Position numbers and translations under genes: made by a program. A stretch of DNA of 12,354 bases. Origin: JBBKXJ01 sp037969395 (GTDB lineage: Bacteria; Pseudomonadota; Gammaproteobacteria; Pseudomonadales; JAUIET01). The notes below the pieces were generated by a model, which worked only from the letters and a program-made list of their open reading frames with translations, was not told the origin of the DNA and did no database searches. The stretch lies in NCBI GenBank assembly GCA_037969395.1, contig JBBKXJ010000043.1, forward strand, positions 1-12,354, in the 5' to 3' direction. Positions 1 through 7,700 of this stretch are shown one piece after another (positions within the stretch are counted from its first letter, which is position 1; every line of letters starts with the position of its first letter).

Positions 1-342
1 ATAGGAGCAGATCCAGATAAATTTCGCGACGCTATCGACAAACAATATAGCGATGCGTTGCACGCGGTTGGTATTGAAGCAGCATCATTAGGCGGGGTTC
101 CCGAGCCGATTAAATCGGAAAAAGTTTTTCATAGTTCCAAACCTTCCGGACAAGCTGTCATGAAGGCCTTACATGCCCTTAAGAAAAATGACAAAGACAG
201 ACCATTGCTTGGTGCGCACGTTGTAGCAGTTGTTGCCGGTATGGAGCATGGTGTGGCGGCAAGAGCATTAAGGGCAATGGGAGTTAATCAGGAGAGTATT
301 TCCAGGGCGGTTGATGAAGAGCTTGCATCAATTCAGTGTTAG
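1..342 (+). CDS. Clp N-terminal (Clp_N) repeat protein, 3' part only
   Basis: The reading frame is open from the first base of the window to a TAG at 340-342, so only the last 113 codons of a longer gene are visible and its true start lies upstream. The C-terminal half follows the pattern of a Clp_N repeat: a basic/alanine helix (around GQAVMKALHAL), then PLLGAHVVAVVAGMEHGVAA and RALRAMGVNQESI, matching the usual 'hLLlgLl...egvAarvLealGvd...l' layout. In ClpA/B/C this domain binds substrates and adaptors, but stand-alone Clp_N proteins also exist. The visible part has no AAA module after the domain, so the protein ends with Clp_N rather than starting with it, which argues against an ordinary ClpB/ClpC unfoldase. 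An internal TTG at 58 could be taken as a start but has no clear ribosome site, and the upstream codons read as normal protein. Domain call moderately sure; function unknown. Confidence 0.65.
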   Translation: MGADPDKFRDAIDKQYSDALHAVGIEAASLGGVPEPIKSEKVFHSSKPSGQAVMKALHALKKNDKDRPLLGAHVVAVVAGMEHGVAARALRAMGVNQESISRAVDEELASIQC

Positions 343-764
343 CAAAATGACGTTGGTCGGCTCGTCGGATGTCTATACTGCTCAAATTATTAGCCTGCAA
401 GCCTTCGCAATGAGATCCGAACGCGCTGGTCCGCAATGACACTGGCTCGTTCATCGCAAGCTCAAAGACCCGAAATTCTTTAACCTGCAACGCAGCCATA
501 GCCAACAACCAAGCACCTATACCAGCACGCCAGCCTATGCTGTTACTGCGAGCACCGCGGCGCGCCTCGACCGTGATGACGGTGGCACCATGTCGAATGC
601 CTGATAGTCGGGAGCATTGACGGGCTCGGCCTCAACGAATTGACGTTCCGCCGCCCAAAAGCTAAAACGTTATACTTTCACTGGCATCGACGGTAAGCGT
701 CGCGCGCATGCCCAACTGGGCGAACACCCACTGAAATGCGGCAAATCAGGGTTTATTTTCGGCG
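343..764. other. Intergenic stretch without an intact gene
   Basis: About 420 bases lie between the Clp_N-type gene and the end of the PLP-enzyme gene. I see no frame with both a plausible start and a recognisable domain. Several short open stretches on both strands read like protein, for example a plus-strand piece around 441-602 and minus-strand pieces around 400-600 and 540-660, but each is broken by stops or lacks a start. This could be decayed coding sequence, such as an old insertion or a gene remnant, but no family could be assigned. No clear terminator hairpin with a T-tract was found for either flanking gene. Confidence 0.5.
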
Positions 765-2069
765 TCACGCCATTGCGCGAATCTCCGCCAGCGCCCGGTC
801 TATTTCCTCCTCGCTGTTGATCAAGCTTGGAGCGAAACGCGCGTAGGTTTCACGGTAGGGAGTGCTGCTCATGATAATGCCCTTGTCGTGCATCCGCCTG
901 ACCACCTTTTCCGGCTGAATGCCATCAACATCAAAGCAGACGAGACCTGAAGACAATGCGGTCGACATCGGCGTGTACAAGCGCACGTGCGACATTTTGG
1001 CGAGGCCCTCCTTAGTCCGGGTGTTTAGCTGATGGATGCGTTCCTGTACATTCGCCTTACCCAGTTTAAGGTGCAGCTCAAATGCAGCGGGAAGCGCCCA
1101 GCGGTGCTCGAAAGAATGAAAACCGCCCGGGCTCATATGCTCACCCATTGGCACCTTGTCCAGCGTGGTTGCTCCCAGCCACACATTGTAGGAGGCGCTA
1201 AAACTGGGAATGACTACCTCGCAGTGCTGCCACGCCCGGTCACTACCCCAGATGATGCCAGTACCGCGCGGTCCAAAAATCCATTTGTGGGTGCCGGCAA
1301 TGAAGAAGTCGCAACCGAGTTGACTGACATCCTGATTTTCTATGCCGAAACCGTGTACGCCATCGACGCAAAACAGAATGTGATCGGCCGGCTCTCTGCG
1401 AGCGTTCACCTCGTCAATGACATCGGCCAGAGCTCTGAGCGGAAGTTTTACGCCGGTGGAAGAATGCACCCACGTGACCGCGATGACGCGGGTTTTGTCG
1501 GCGATACCCTGCTTCAGGCGTTGCACTATAGCTTCGACGGTGACCTTTGCGGGGTCATCGTAAAGCGTGATCTTGCGTACGCTTGCTCCGGTACGATTCG
1601 CACGATGCGCCAGCGACATATCAGTTGAATAGTGGTCATGAACGGTTTGCAGTATTTCGTCGCCGGGTTGTAGCTGCAAACCGCTATAGACCATCGCCAG
1701 CCCCATGGTCGTGCTATCGGTGAGGGCGATCTGCTGGCCGTAACCTCCCATATAACGTGCCGCGGCTGCGCCGATCTCGCCGTCGATGGTCAGGTACTGT
1801 TTATGCCAGTAATCCGATGGATTTTCATCAAGGCCCCGACGGTGGTGTTCTATCGCATCCGCTACCGGCTTGGGGTGGGACGCCAGCAGGAAAGTAGAGA
1901 GGTGTATATAGTCGCGAGTCAGGGGGAAAAGGTCCCGCAACGCGGTCCAGTCACCGGGTTTTATAGGATCACTCTGAGCGGATGGTGTTGCGGCCAGGCT
2001 GGCGCCGCTAAGCAGCGCACCGGTACCAAAGGTAATCCCGGCGTTGCCGAGGAATTGACGTCTCAACAT
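765..2069 (-). CDS. Tat-exported aminotransferase class V-fold PLP-dependent enzyme (isopenicillin N epimerase-like)
   Basis: A 434-residue protein. Its N-terminus, MLRRQFLGNAG then a hydrophobic alanine/glycine stretch to about residue 27 (ASLAA), is a twin-arginine signal: RRxFL with R3-R4 and an Ala-rich cleavage region. The mature part has the fold-type I class V aminotransferase layout. The likely PLP Schiff-base lysine is K262 in GTHKW, followed by a glycine-rich GPRGTG turn. D236 in CVDGVHG is the expected partner of the PLP ring nitrogen. The nearest familiar relatives are isopenicillin N epimerase-like and cysteine desulfurase-like enzymes; the substrate cannot be read from sequence. 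Tat export fits a cofactor-loaded enzyme folded before transport, so it probably acts in the periplasm. The ATG at 2069 is preceded by AGAGGA at good distance. It is the last minus-strand gene after the MAPEG gene, with a gap of about 160 bases, so it may have its own promoter. The family is well supported; the reaction is not known. Confidence 0.88.
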   Translation of the reverse strand: MLRRQFLGNAGITFGTGALLSGASLAATPSAQSDPIKPGDWTALRDLFPLTRDYIHLSTFLLASHPKPVADAIEHHRRGLDENPSDYWHKQYLTIDGEIGAAAARYMGGYGQQIALTDSTTMGLAMVYSGLQLQPGDEILQTVHDHYSTDMSLAHRANRTGASVRKITLYDDPAKVTVEAIVQRLKQGIADKTRVIAVTWVHSSTGVKLPLRALADVIDEVNARREPADHILFCVDGVHGFGIENQDVSQLGCDFFIAGTHKWIFGPRGTGIIWGSDRAWQHCEVVIPSFSASYNVWLGATTLDKVPMGEHMSPGGFHSFEHRWALPAAFELHLKLGKANVQERIHQLNTRTKEGLAKMSHVRLYTPMSTALSSGLVCFDVDGIQPEKVVRRMHDKGIIMSSTPYRETYARFAPSLINSEEEIDRALAEIRAMA

Positions 2070-2104
2070 GGTGAAGTCCTCTTTATAATTTATAGTTGTC
2101 TACA

Positions 2105-2118
2105 CGTTCTGGCGAACG
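2105..2118. repeat. Short inverted repeat upstream of the PLP-enzyme gene
   Basis: CGTTC (2105-2109), a TGGC loop and GAACG (2114-2118) form a perfect 5-bp stem. It lies about 35 bases upstream of the minus-strand ATG at 2069, between the MAPEG gene and the PLP enzyme. It could be an operator half-site pair or a leader hairpin, but 5-bp stems arise easily by chance. Confidence 0.3.
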
Positions 2119-2232
2119 CGGCAGATGTAAGACAGCCTTGCATTGCTTAGGACTGGTTAGTTTATCAGTTTAATGTTTGCCTATTTAAGCCATTCCGATG
2201 AATTCCGACTTGCCTTTATATCTATCTATCGA

Positions 2233-2289
2233 TCAAAAACACACAACAACTCCCCAAACAGGCATAACAACCGTCAGCAGCGCAGTTCA
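2233..2289 (-). pseudogene. In-frame fourth helix of the MAPEG protein beyond the TGA stop
   Basis: Reading on in the same frame after the TGA at 2287-2289 gives TALLTVVMPVWGVVVCF and then a second TGA at 2233-2235. This is a clean hydrophobic segment and would bring the protein to about 127 residues, the usual MAPEG length of roughly 125-135. A glycine codon GGA changed to TGA (one base) at the break would restore a normal loop-to-helix sequence. It could be a recent nonsense mutation, a sequencing error or stop-codon readthrough. Confidence 0.7.
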
Positions 2290-2616
2290 TCCCGTACCGA
2301 TGCCCGTAAGCGGGTTGTTCATCGAGCCCGCTTTGAGCCCGAAAGCGTGGCAGAGCCTAAACAACACCAGTAGCGCGCCAAACGTATGTATTGCCGTGGA
2401 AGATACGCCGTTCATCTCCAGTAAACCGATAAGCATTAACGCCGGCAGTACAAACTCCGTGAAATTACCGTGGCGGCGCATGGCGGGAAGAAGATCGGCA
2501 TTGCCACCGTCGCCGACCGAAATGCCGGTTTTACCTCGCAGTTGGCCGGCGGGAAACGCGAGACCCATATTGATGAGTCCTGACAAACCCGCGTAAAGCA
2601 GCGCAATGGTGGACAT
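2287..2616 (-). CDS. MAPEG-family membrane protein, truncated by an in-frame TGA
   Basis: A 109-residue hydrophobic protein with the MAPEG pattern. A first helix starts right at the N-terminus (MSTIALLYAGLSGLINMGLAF). The loop signature GDGGNADLLPAMRRHGNFTEF follows, matching the family's usual 'G..gn..L..a.R.H.NF.Ey'. Then come two more hydrophobic segments and a RLCHAFGL motif. MAPEG proteins are small four-helix membrane proteins, some of them glutathione- or eicosanoid-metabolising; bacterial members are mostly uncharacterised. The frame stops at TGA (2287-2289) right after GIGTG, where the family would continue into helix 4. That helix is still present in the same frame beyond the stop (2233-2286), so the gene looks broken by one nonsense change or is read through. 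The ATG at 2616 has a strong AAAGGAG site (2624-2630). It follows the YCII-type gene by about 85 bases, probably in one operon. Confidence 0.8.
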   Translation of the reverse strand: MSTIALLYAGLSGLINMGLAFPAGQLRGKTGISVGDGGNADLLPAMRRHGNFTEFVLPALMLIGLLEMNGVSSTAIHTFGALLVLFRLCHAFGLKAGSMNNPLTGIGTG

Positions 2617-2649
2617 TTTATGGCTCCTTTAGCGAATCAAATTGAAGGC

Positions 2650-2686
2650 GTTTCAGGGCCTCACACATGTTGTCTGACCCCGAAAC
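2650..2686. repeat. Imperfect inverted repeat between the YCII and MAPEG genes
   Basis: GTTTCAGGG (2650-2658) and CCCCGAAAC (2678-2686) pair over 9 positions with one mismatch, around a 19-base spacer. The repeat lies in the 84-base gap between the two minus-strand genes, upstream of the MAPEG ribosome site. There is no T-tract, so it is not a classic terminator. It may be an attenuator-like or RNA-stabilising hairpin. The right arm contains TCTGACCCCGAA, a word that reminds me of short extragenic repeats found in some gammaproteobacteria, which would need a genome-wide count. Confidence 0.35.
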
Positions 2687-2700
2687 TGCCGAACAGCTTG

Positions 2701-3015
2701 CTACATATCGATCGCCTCGGCGAGTTCTATCGAACCGCCTGCGGTCAAAATGGGGCAGCCTTTGGCTTTGGCGATAGCATCTTCCACATCAGTCGCCTCG
2801 ATCAGGCCGTAGCCGCTGGCGGGGTTAGCGCCGCCATTGCTGACCACGCTGCCGTCGCTTTGCACGGTGGTCGACAAACCCACCGGATTGCCGCCATCGA
2901 TAACGGCACTGCCCATACCACCTAGCCATTGTCCCCAGGCGTCCATTACCGCCGCCTGTTGCTCTTCGGTTTCCGGCACACTGCCGCCGTGATAAACAAA
3001 TAAATATTTAGCCAT
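2701..3015 (-). CDS. YCII/DGPF-related small protein
   Basis: A 104-residue protein beginning MAKYLFVYHGG, a typical beta-strand opening of the YCII-related (DGPF domain) ferredoxin-like fold family. It ends with SGYGLIEATDVEDAIAKAKGCPIL and GGSIELAEAIDM, where family members have 'g.y.iieA.d.deA...a...P....ggsiEv.pv'. Most such proteins have no established reaction and are often encoded beside sigma factors or regulators. The start is placed at the ATG at 3015 and not at the in-frame ATG at 3030, because AGGAGAG lies 5-7 bases upstream of the former and the domain begins exactly there. It is the first minus-strand gene, divergent from the PucR-type regulator, and probably heads an operon with the MAPEG gene. 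The fold is well supported; the role is unknown. Confidence 0.8.
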   Translation of the reverse strand: MAKYLFVYHGGSVPETEEQQAAVMDAWGQWLGGMGSAVIDGGNPVGLSTTVQSDGSVVSNGGANPASGYGLIEATDVEDAIAKAKGCPILTAGGSIELAEAIDM

Positions 3016-3046
3016 GTTCGCTCTCCTCATGTGACGTTGTGCCCCA

Positions 3047-3092
3047 CGTTTTGGTTAGGCCGAAACATAACGGCCACACGGTTGCCAAAACG
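3047..3092. promoter_or_regulatory. Nested inverted repeats between divergent genes (candidate operator)
   Basis: Between the YCII-type gene and the PucR-type regulator lies a perfect 8-bp inverted repeat, CGTTTTGG (3047-3054) and CCAAAACG (3085-3092). Inside it is a second one, GGCCG (3058-3062) and CGGCC (3071-3075), around an 8-base AT-rich centre AAACATAA. Paired palindromes in a divergent regulatory gap are typical of a site where the adjacent regulator acts on both promoters. Binding is inferred, not shown. Confidence 0.45.
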
Positions 3093-3134
3093 ACAGGAAT
3101 TAGAGACTATCACCAACGAAACCTTATAACAGTG

Positions 3135-3160
3135 GGTATACTGCTTAGTTTTTGGTATAC
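3135..3160. repeat. Direct repeat of GGTATAC upstream of the regulator gene
   Basis: GGTATAC occurs at 3135-3141 and again at 3154-3160, 19 bases apart, close to two helical turns. Each copy contains the self-complementary GTATAC, so each could be a dimer half-site or part of a -10 box (TATACT at 3137-3142). Both lie just upstream of the proposed start at 3180. Confidence 0.35.
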
Positions 3161-3179
3161 GTATTGTGTGAAGTCTACA

Positions 3180-4475
3180 ATGGAAAGCGTACCCCAATAT
3201 CACTTCGCTGCACTGAACGACGCCTTGTCGCGGTTAGGCCACAACCCTGTCTTACCCACCGCCATACAACTGTTGAGCCGCAACGCCGAGCTGATTAACA
3301 CTCAGTTGAGCGAAACCGTGGTGGCGCAAATACCTGCTTTCTCAGCGTCAAACAATCCAGATGTACTGCCCGAGCTCGCCAGTCATGGCGCCAACCATAC
3401 CAGTGAAATATTGCGGCTATTGAATGGCGGTGCCGTCGGCGGTTTCGAATTTGTGCGCGAACACGCCAAACAACGGGCGGAACAGCATTTTCCATTGGAG
3501 GCGACATTGCATGCCTATCGCTGTGGTCACAAAGTGTATTCACAACGCTTGCGCACTGCCGTTCTCAGCGCTGCTGCGAAAAAAGACGACACCCAGCAAG
3601 TGGTTGCCGATGTTGCGGACTTCAGCATCGAATATACCGATGCGGTCAGCACTGTTGCCACCAGCGCTTATGTTGCGCAAATACGCCTGCTGGCCGATGT
3701 TGTAGGTGATCAGCGCGCCGAGCTGTTGAATATCTTGCTGGAAGGGTATGACGAAGCCGACGGCCGAGTTGCCAAGGTGTTACGCAACGCAGGCTATCTC
3801 GCCCGGAGGCAGTCGTACTGTGTTGCAGTCGCACAGTCGGTCGACCCGGCAGAGATGCTAAACCCAAAACGGGCGCGGCGCATGGTCGATTCGATCGATA
3901 AAAAATTGCAGCGCGCGGCCGTGCGCCACATCATCGATTTGCGCGCCAACAAAGTCACCATCGTATTCTCCGCCAGCCGCCGCGCTTCCGGCTGGACCGC
4001 ACCGCACTCCGCGCTCGCGAATCAAGTCGGCGCTGTACTGACAACGGTCGGCAACGCCGCATTAATCGGTGTGAGTAGGGACGTGCCTTCGACGGCACAG
4101 ATTCCTAACGCCTACAAGGAAGCGCAACGCGCCTTTGAATTGGCCAGCGTAGAACAACGCGTGGTTGAATTCGCGAAAATTTCGACATTTCGCCTGTTAC
4201 AGTCGTTAGCCGGCGAAGAGTTCAAACGCGTGCTGCCATCGTGGGCACACGTCTTGTATTGCGCAGACGACAAGATGGACGGTGCGCTGGCTGCGACGTT
4301 GCGCGGCTACGCGAACGCCAACATGAATGTGTTAAAAACCGCGCATAATTTGGCCATACACCCCAACACAATTTATGCGAGGCTGCAGAAAATCAGCGAT
4401 ATTACCGGGCTTGATGCAAAATCGTACCATGAACTCACGGAGCTTCTAATTACATTTGACTGCAGGAGAATGTAG
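3180..4475 (+). CDS. PucR/CdaR-type helix-turn-helix transcriptional regulator
   Basis: A 431-residue regulator with three parts. Residues about 15-180 are helical and resemble the RsbRD-type N-terminal sensor of PucR-like proteins, with ELINTQLSETVVAQIPAF early and RAEQHFPLEATLHAYRCG later. Residues about 205-350 fit the CdaR GGDEF-like domain. The C-terminus carries the PucR HTH_30 domain (roughly 370-425): LRGYANANMNVLKTAHNLAI, then HPNTIYARLQKISDITGLD, close to the family's 'L..yl...gn...aA..L.iHrNTl.yRL.ri.eltGld'. Such proteins usually respond to a small molecule and activate nearby metabolic genes. The frame is open upstream to 3039, but the ATG at 3180 is preferred because the upstream residues look non-coding and contain the intergenic repeats. 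A GTG at 3168 is an alternative. No strong ribosome site precedes either. It is divergent from the YCII-MAPEG genes, its likely targets. Confidence 0.82.
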   Translation: MESVPQYHFAALNDALSRLGHNPVLPTAIQLLSRNAELINTQLSETVVAQIPAFSASNNPDVLPELASHGANHTSEILRLLNGGAVGGFEFVREHAKQRAEQHFPLEATLHAYRCGHKVYSQRLRTAVLSAAAKKDDTQQVVADVADFSIEYTDAVSTVATSAYVAQIRLLADVVGDQRAELLNILLEGYDEADGRVAKVLRNAGYLARRQSYCVAVAQSVDPAEMLNPKRARRMVDSIDKKLQRAAVRHIIDLRANKVTIVFSASRRASGWTAPHSALANQVGAVLTTVGNAALIGVSRDVPSTAQIPNAYKEAQRAFELASVEQRVVEFAKISTFRLLQSLAGEEFKRVLPSWAHVLYCADDKMDGALAATLRGYANANMNVLKTAHNLAIHPNTIYARLQKISDITGLDAKSYHELTELLITFDCRRM

Positions 4476-4645
4476 AAAATATCAGCCCCCATCTAACGGC
4501 CGCAGAGCAGGTCGTGCAGAGTCAAATCGGTATCGCTATGGATCTTATACAATCTCCAGGTTTAAGAGCGTTTGATCTTTAAAACAATTTCTTAATTATT
4601 ATGCGCCTTAGCGTTGGTGTCAGTGGTAATGTAAACACGGTATTA
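4476..4645. other. Intergenic region after the regulator
   Basis: No gene is seen between the PucR-type stop and the promoter of the cyclase/ATPase gene. ATTTGAC (4454-4460) at the gene end is exactly complementary to GTCAAAT (4521-4527), a long-range pairing with weak support. An AT-rich imperfect hairpin around 4561-4581 (TTTAAGA and TCTTTAAA) could be a weak terminator. Confidence 0.35.
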
Positions 4646-4673
4646 TTGTCAACATTTTTACCGCGCTTATAAA
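4646..4673 (+). promoter_or_regulatory. Sigma70-like promoter of the cyclase/ATPase gene
   Basis: TTGTCA (4646-4651) and TATAAA (4668-4673) match the sigma70 consensus at 5 of 6 positions each, with a 16-base spacer. Transcription would start near 4680, leaving a leader of about 50 bases before the GTG at 4730. Confidence 0.55.
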
Positions 4674-4690
4674 TGCAACAACGCGGTAAA
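4657..4690. promoter_or_regulatory. Perfect 9-bp inverted repeat bracketing the -10 box (candidate operator)
   Basis: TTTACCGCG (4657-4665) and CGCGGTAAA (4682-4690) are perfect reverse complements with a 16-base centre that contains the -10 hexamer. The left arm sits in the promoter spacer and the right arm just after the expected start of transcription. A dimeric repressor bound here would block RNA polymerase. Only the right arm would be transcribed from this promoter, so an RNA hairpin is less likely than a DNA-binding site. Confidence 0.55.
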
Positions 4691-4729
4691 TAGAATTAAT
4701 AGCGTGAAACCCAGGGGGCGGGCATCACC

Positions 4730-7700
4730 GTGATAACACACGACGTCAGGCGCGCTGAGATTAAGCCAGCCATTGCCATCGGTGGCCGGCATCATGTGAC
4801 TGTGCTGTTTTCAGACCTGTCGGCGTCCAGCCGCCTCGCTCAGGCGGTCGAGCCTGAAGTCAATATCTATATCATCGACAGTATCATTGCCAAAGCGGTC
4901 GAGGTTATTGGCAAACACGGCGGCGTGGTCAACCAATGCCACGGCGACGGCGTGCTGGCGGTGTTCGGCTTCCCAAAAATTCAGGAAGATGACGTGCGCC
5001 GTGCCACTGAGGCCGCGCTGGAGTTGCACCGTGTTGTAGCCAAACTGACATTCGATGGACTTGGCGTGCCCGCCTGGTTCTCACCGAGTATGCACTCGGG
5101 TATCGATTCGGGCCTGGTGATCATTGGCGACGGCGATTGGATACAAGGCCAATATAAGGTGTCAGGTCCGGCGGCAAATACGGCTGCAGCGCTTTCCGGC
5201 ATCGCTACGGCAGACGAAATTATTGCCAGCGCCTCGACCTTACGCGGCGTATTGCCATTTTTCTCAACCAGAGAACACGCCCCGCTCGCACTGAAAGACA
5301 AAGGCTGCAATATTGCCGCCTACAATGTGCTCGCACGCTCCACCGTTAGTACCCGCTTTGAGGCCCGCGCACAGCGCGGCCTGACGGCGTTTTTTGGGCG
5401 CACAGCCGAACTTGGAAGCCTGGAACAGGCACTGCAACAGGCCTCGGAAGGCAAGCTGCAAATAGTCAATATTGTTGGTGCGGCAGGATTAGGCAAAAGC
5501 CGCATTGTGGAAGAATTCCTGCGCCGCACCCAGGTTCAGTGCCGCGTGTACCGCAGTTACTGCGAGCACTATGGCGGCGTTGCACCACTGCAGCCTTTTT
5601 TACAAATGCTACGGCAAGTGTTCAAACTCGACGATGTGATGTCAACGCAGGACTCTCAGCAATTACTGCTAGCTCGGCTCGCCGCATTGGATGAACAGTT
5701 GGTCGCACATCAAGACACCTTACTGCGCATGCTATCGCTGCATTCCGCAACCGACGATGCGCCGGCAAGGCTGGCCGAACCCGACATGGCAGGTGCCTTG
5801 ATTGCGCTGTTCGCGACGCTGGCGCAACAACGGCCGCTGGTGCTAATCATCGACGACTGGCAGTGGGCGGATGAAGCCTCGCGCCAGGTAATTGGCAGCA
5901 TTATTCGAGCCTTGCCCGGCTCACCGATTTTGCTTGTCCCCGCTTCACGCGAGCTGGAAACCCGTGTGCCTGCGATGGCAGCAGCAAAGGTTGTGCAGCT
6001 GGAACCGTTCAACGAGCTTGAATCAGCGCGCAAAATTCGCGCTCTGCTGCCACACAGCCTGGACGCAGGCATCGCCAGAATACAGCAGCAATCGGGCGGC
6101 AATGCACTGTTCATTGAGGAGCTGTGCGATTCGTCAGCCAAACAGGCGCTCGAAGGCGGCACTAACGTCGGCAGCAATCATATTCCAAAGTGGCTGTTTG
6201 GTTTGATTGAGACTCGCGTACAACAGCTACCCGAAGACCAGGCCAGGTTGGTACGCATAGCGGCGGTCATCGGCAATGTGGTGCCATTTTGGCTGCTTGA
6301 GCGAATTAGCGGCTATCAACAGCAAGACGCTATTTTCCGCCAGCTCGCTGACAATGACGTAATGACCGCCGGCGAGATAAAAGGCACGCTGCGCTTCAAA
6401 CACGGCATCACCCGCGACGCCATTTACGAGCTGGTAGGCCAGCCAAACAAACGCCAACTACACCTGCAGATTGCGCAAACCCTGAAAGCTTATTATTCAT
6501 TGGCACGCCGACCTGAACAATACGAAACACTCGCCTACCACTATGCCGGCGGCGGTGACTATGCGCGTGCTTTCTGCTACGCCAAACGCGCCGGCGAAAA
6601 AGCCATGGCGGCATCATTTCTCGGCAACGCGCGCTCACAGTATTTAGCCGCATTGGATGCGTTAGCCATGCTCAGCCAAACTGTCAAGGTGCGCAGGCTG
6701 TGGATTGAGGTCAGCTTGCGCTGGGCGCTGGCCTGCATCTACGCGCCGGCCCGGGACCAACTGCAAATACTGCAGCGCACCGCCGATTTCGCCCGGGCAC
6801 TCGACGATCAAAATGGATTGGCACACGCCCATTACTGGCTCGGCTATATTCATTACGGCCTCGGCGATCAGATGGACGCGATTCACCACTGCCAGCAGGC
6901 ACTGGCGATTGCCGAAAAACTGGACAACAGCAGGCTCGGCGCACAGTTGCTGAAAACGCTGGGTCAGAGCTTCGCTGCCGCCGGCGATTATCCGCAGGCG
7001 CTGCAGTATCTCGACCGGGCAATGACAGCAAAAGACCGCCGGCACTCGTCTAAGTCCGGCATCCCGGTGGGGTCAGTGTATGCGATGGCGTGCAAGGGCT
7101 TTGTGATCGGCGATAGCGGCAACTTCAACGCAGCGCACGAGTGTATTCAGTGGGCGCTGGACGCAGCCGGCGGGGCGGGCCATGTTATCGAAGCATCGGT
7201 GCTGGTGTTGCGCGGTACGCTTCTGCTGTGGCAGGGACGCTGGCAGGAAGCGATCGAAGACACTATGCGCACACAGAGTATAGCGGAGCGTGTTTCCGCA
7301 CCGTATACATTCTCCATGTCGCGCGCCGTGGGTGGCTACGCACGCTGGAAGCTTGAAGGGGCAACCGATGGCATAGAGTCGTTGCGCAGCGCGGCGGAGT
7401 GGCTGGACGCCCGGGAAACACGCCTGTTTATTTCCCTTCCTTATGGCTGGCTGGCCGACGCGCTGGCCGCCGCCGGAGAAGACCAGGAGGCTTTCGAATA
7501 TGGCCAGCGCGCCCTCGCTCGTGCCGGTGATCGCGATCGCGCCGGCGAGGCTATGGCCTGTCGGGCATTGGCAAGAGTGTCTGCCCGCAGCCTTGGCACC
7601 GAGTGGCCGGCACCCGAGCAATATTTGCAAATGGCGCTGCAATCGGCTCAGGCACGCGGTTCACGCCACGAGGAAGCCGTGATTCATTTGCACCAGGCGG

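Noticed and set aside
284..508. Minus-strand open frame of 74 codons overlapping the end of the Clp_N-type gene
   Set aside because: It overlaps a better gene, has no clear ribosome site and no recognisable domain. Its protein-like look is noted only under the intergenic stretch.
660..770. Plus-strand reading KRYTFTGIDGKRRA that resembles the core of an rve-type transposase
   Set aside because: Only a dozen residues match, no other transposase motif or terminal repeat is near, and the minus strand reads equally well as protein, so it is not reported as a mobile element.
1032..1628. Plus-strand open frame of 198 codons inside the PLP-enzyme gene
   Set aside because: It is antisense to a gene with a clear PLP lysine and Tat signal, has no domain of its own, and is long only because of the codon bias of the real gene.
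2218..2232. Short TATC-type tandem repeat near the end of the MAPEG frame
   Set aside because: Only about three units; too short to call a microsatellite or a regulatory repeat.
3039..3179. N-terminal extension of the PucR-type regulator upstream of ATG 3180
   Set aside because: The frame is open, but the segment contains the intergenic palindromes and repeated GGTATAC, its residues look non-coding, and the recognisable domain begins after 3180.
5710..6177. Minus-strand open frame of 155 codons within the cyclase/ATPase gene
   Set aside because: It is Ser/Ala/Arg-rich antisense translation opposite conserved ATPase motifs, with no domain or ribosome site.
7073..7642. Minus-strand open frame of 189 codons opposite the TPR region
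   Set aside because: It is antisense to TPR-coding sequence, and its Cys/Arg/Gly-rich composition is typical of shadow translation.
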